A DNA stretch of 41,988 nt from Treponema sp. (GTDB lineage Bacteria > Spirochaetota > Spirochaetia > Treponematales > Breznakiellaceae), in the NCBI GenBank assembly GCA_009787835.1, contig WQSN01000022.1:1-41988 (forward strand), in the 5' to 3' direction. Positions within the stretch are counted from its first letter, which is position 1. Every line of letters starts with the position of its first letter. The translations under genes and the position numbers were made by a program. The notes under the pieces were generated by a model. That model ran no database searches, was not told where the DNA came from, and saw nothing but the letters and a program-made list of their open reading frames with translations. This document shows, piece after piece, positions 41,674 through 41,988 of this stretch.

Positions 41674-41809
41674 AGCACACCTGGTACAAAGTTTTAATAA
41701 GCAAGCTCCCCTCTGTATTAAATTGTAAGCCCGTTGGGTATTGGAATTTTATCACGGCGTGGAAGCCGCGGCGTATAAACGACGCCGAAAAAGCCAAAGG
41801 AGTGAGTAT

Positions 41810-41988
41810 ATGATAATTAATCATAACTTAAGTGCAATGTTTGCTGACAGGACCCTCAAGACTACCCAGAATTACCTGGATAAAAATATGGAGAAACTGT
41901 CCAGCGGACTACGCATCAACCGCGCCGGTGATGATGCTTCGGGGCTTGCTGTATCAGAAAAAATGCGGTCTCAAATTCGCGGGTTAAA
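41810..41988 (+). CDS. flaB: Flagellar filament core protein FlaB, N-terminal part, cut by the window edge
   Basis: The ATG at 41810 has AAAGGAG upstream. The 59 visible residues ([20 protein letters not shown]..., then [20 protein letters not shown]) are the conserved N-terminal coiled-coil of spirochaete FlaB flagellins, which form the core of the periplasmic filament. The rest lies beyond the window. No flagellar sigma-28 promoter could be placed with confidence. A GC-rich small stem lies just before the ribosome site. Confidence 0.97.
   Translation, partial: MIINHNLSAMFADRTLKTTQNYLDKNMEKLSSGLRINRAGDDASGLAVSEKMRSQIRGL

Larger units (their letters stand above)
41328..41809. other. Divergent control region between grpE and flaB
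   Basis: These 482 bases hold no convincing gene. They carry a 12-bp palindrome (41360-41371), the grpE promoter (41383-41411), a perfect 16-bp hairpin (41446-41491), a family-2-like repeat (about 41530-41570), a second hairpin (41640-41673) and a small stem CGGCGT-ATAAACG-ACGCCG before the flaB ribosome site. A 58-codon open frame without ATG (41502-41675) is probably a remnant. Confidence 0.7.

Noticed and set aside
41502..41675. 58-codon frame ending in INKSILLDKAECF before flaB
   Set aside because: The peptide looks partly protein-like, but there is no ATG, only a possible TTG at 41556 with a poor ribosome site. The 3' end coincides with a hairpin. It is possibly a remnant.
41328..41809. 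CIRCE heat-shock operator
   Set aside because: TTAGCAC occurs once near 41672 but without the inverted partner at the required spacing.
41676..41809. Flagellar sigma-28 promoter for flaB
   Set aside because: CAAAGTTT near 41687 resembles a -35 box but no GCCGATAA-like -10 follows at the right spacing.

Overview
The window reads as a chromosome segment of a host-associated, Treponema-like spirochaete with moderate GC. The evidence is the start of a FlaB core flagellin at the right edge, an HprK-HPr pair with no PTS sugar permease beside it, LplB/YtcP-type sugar importers with lipoprotein binding proteins, a MotA/FliG-related gene pair, and chemosensory genes. No tRNA, rRNA, IS transposase or CRISPR array was seen.

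Regions. (1) 1-10.8 kb is carbohydrate import and breakdown: a cut-off binding lipoprotein, a GatZ/KbaZ-type aldolase subunit, two permeases plus a second binding lipoprotein, then a GH31-GH95 pair on the minus strand. A GH42 beta-galactosidase lies at 25.8-27.8 kb. Alpha-xylosidase, beta-galactosidase and alpha-fucosidase together fit stepwise removal of xyloglucan side chains in the cytoplasm. (2) 10.9-11.8 kb holds a small operon of a FliG C-terminal-domain protein and a soluble MotA cytoplasmic-domain protein, divergent from hprK. (3) 11.9-18 kb is one tight operon: hprK, ptsH, NtrY-like kinase, NtrX-like regulator, lexA, holA. (4) 18-25.5 kb, minus strand, is a signalling string: chemoreceptor, HD-GYP response regulator, large hybrid kinase. 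(5) 25.8-29.2 kb is GH42, a TlpA-like thioredoxin and CcdA. (6) 29.3-36.5 kb is an AT-rich accessory island: D12-class DNA adenine methylase, about 1 kb of dense palindromic elements, a Cys-rich lipoprotein, an sce7726-family nuclease-like protein, and a convergent GNAT / ImmA-IrrE / sce7725 operon. Two copies of one palindromic repeat bracket the right part of it. (7) 36.5-41.3 kb, minus strand, is grpE-dnaK-dnaJ and a DUF368 lipid translocase. (8) flaB starts at 41.8 kb.

Most notable observations. First, a mini rotor/stator interface pair keeps the charged contact residues of FliG and MotA but no membrane segments. Second, the GNAT / ImmA / sce7725 / sce7726 set looks like a defence module. 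Third, two large stem elements at 30.5-30.8 kb share a conserved core but have unrelated self-complementary arms. Fourth, several genes have a sigma-70-type promoter whose -10 box ends 5-7 nt before the start codon with no ribosome binding site, which predicts leaderless mRNAs. Fifth, there are arrays of 7-nt repeats facing their own complement, and a run of five small hairpins ahead of the lipoprotein gene.

All calls come from reading the sequence. No database search was run, so family names rest on recognised motifs.
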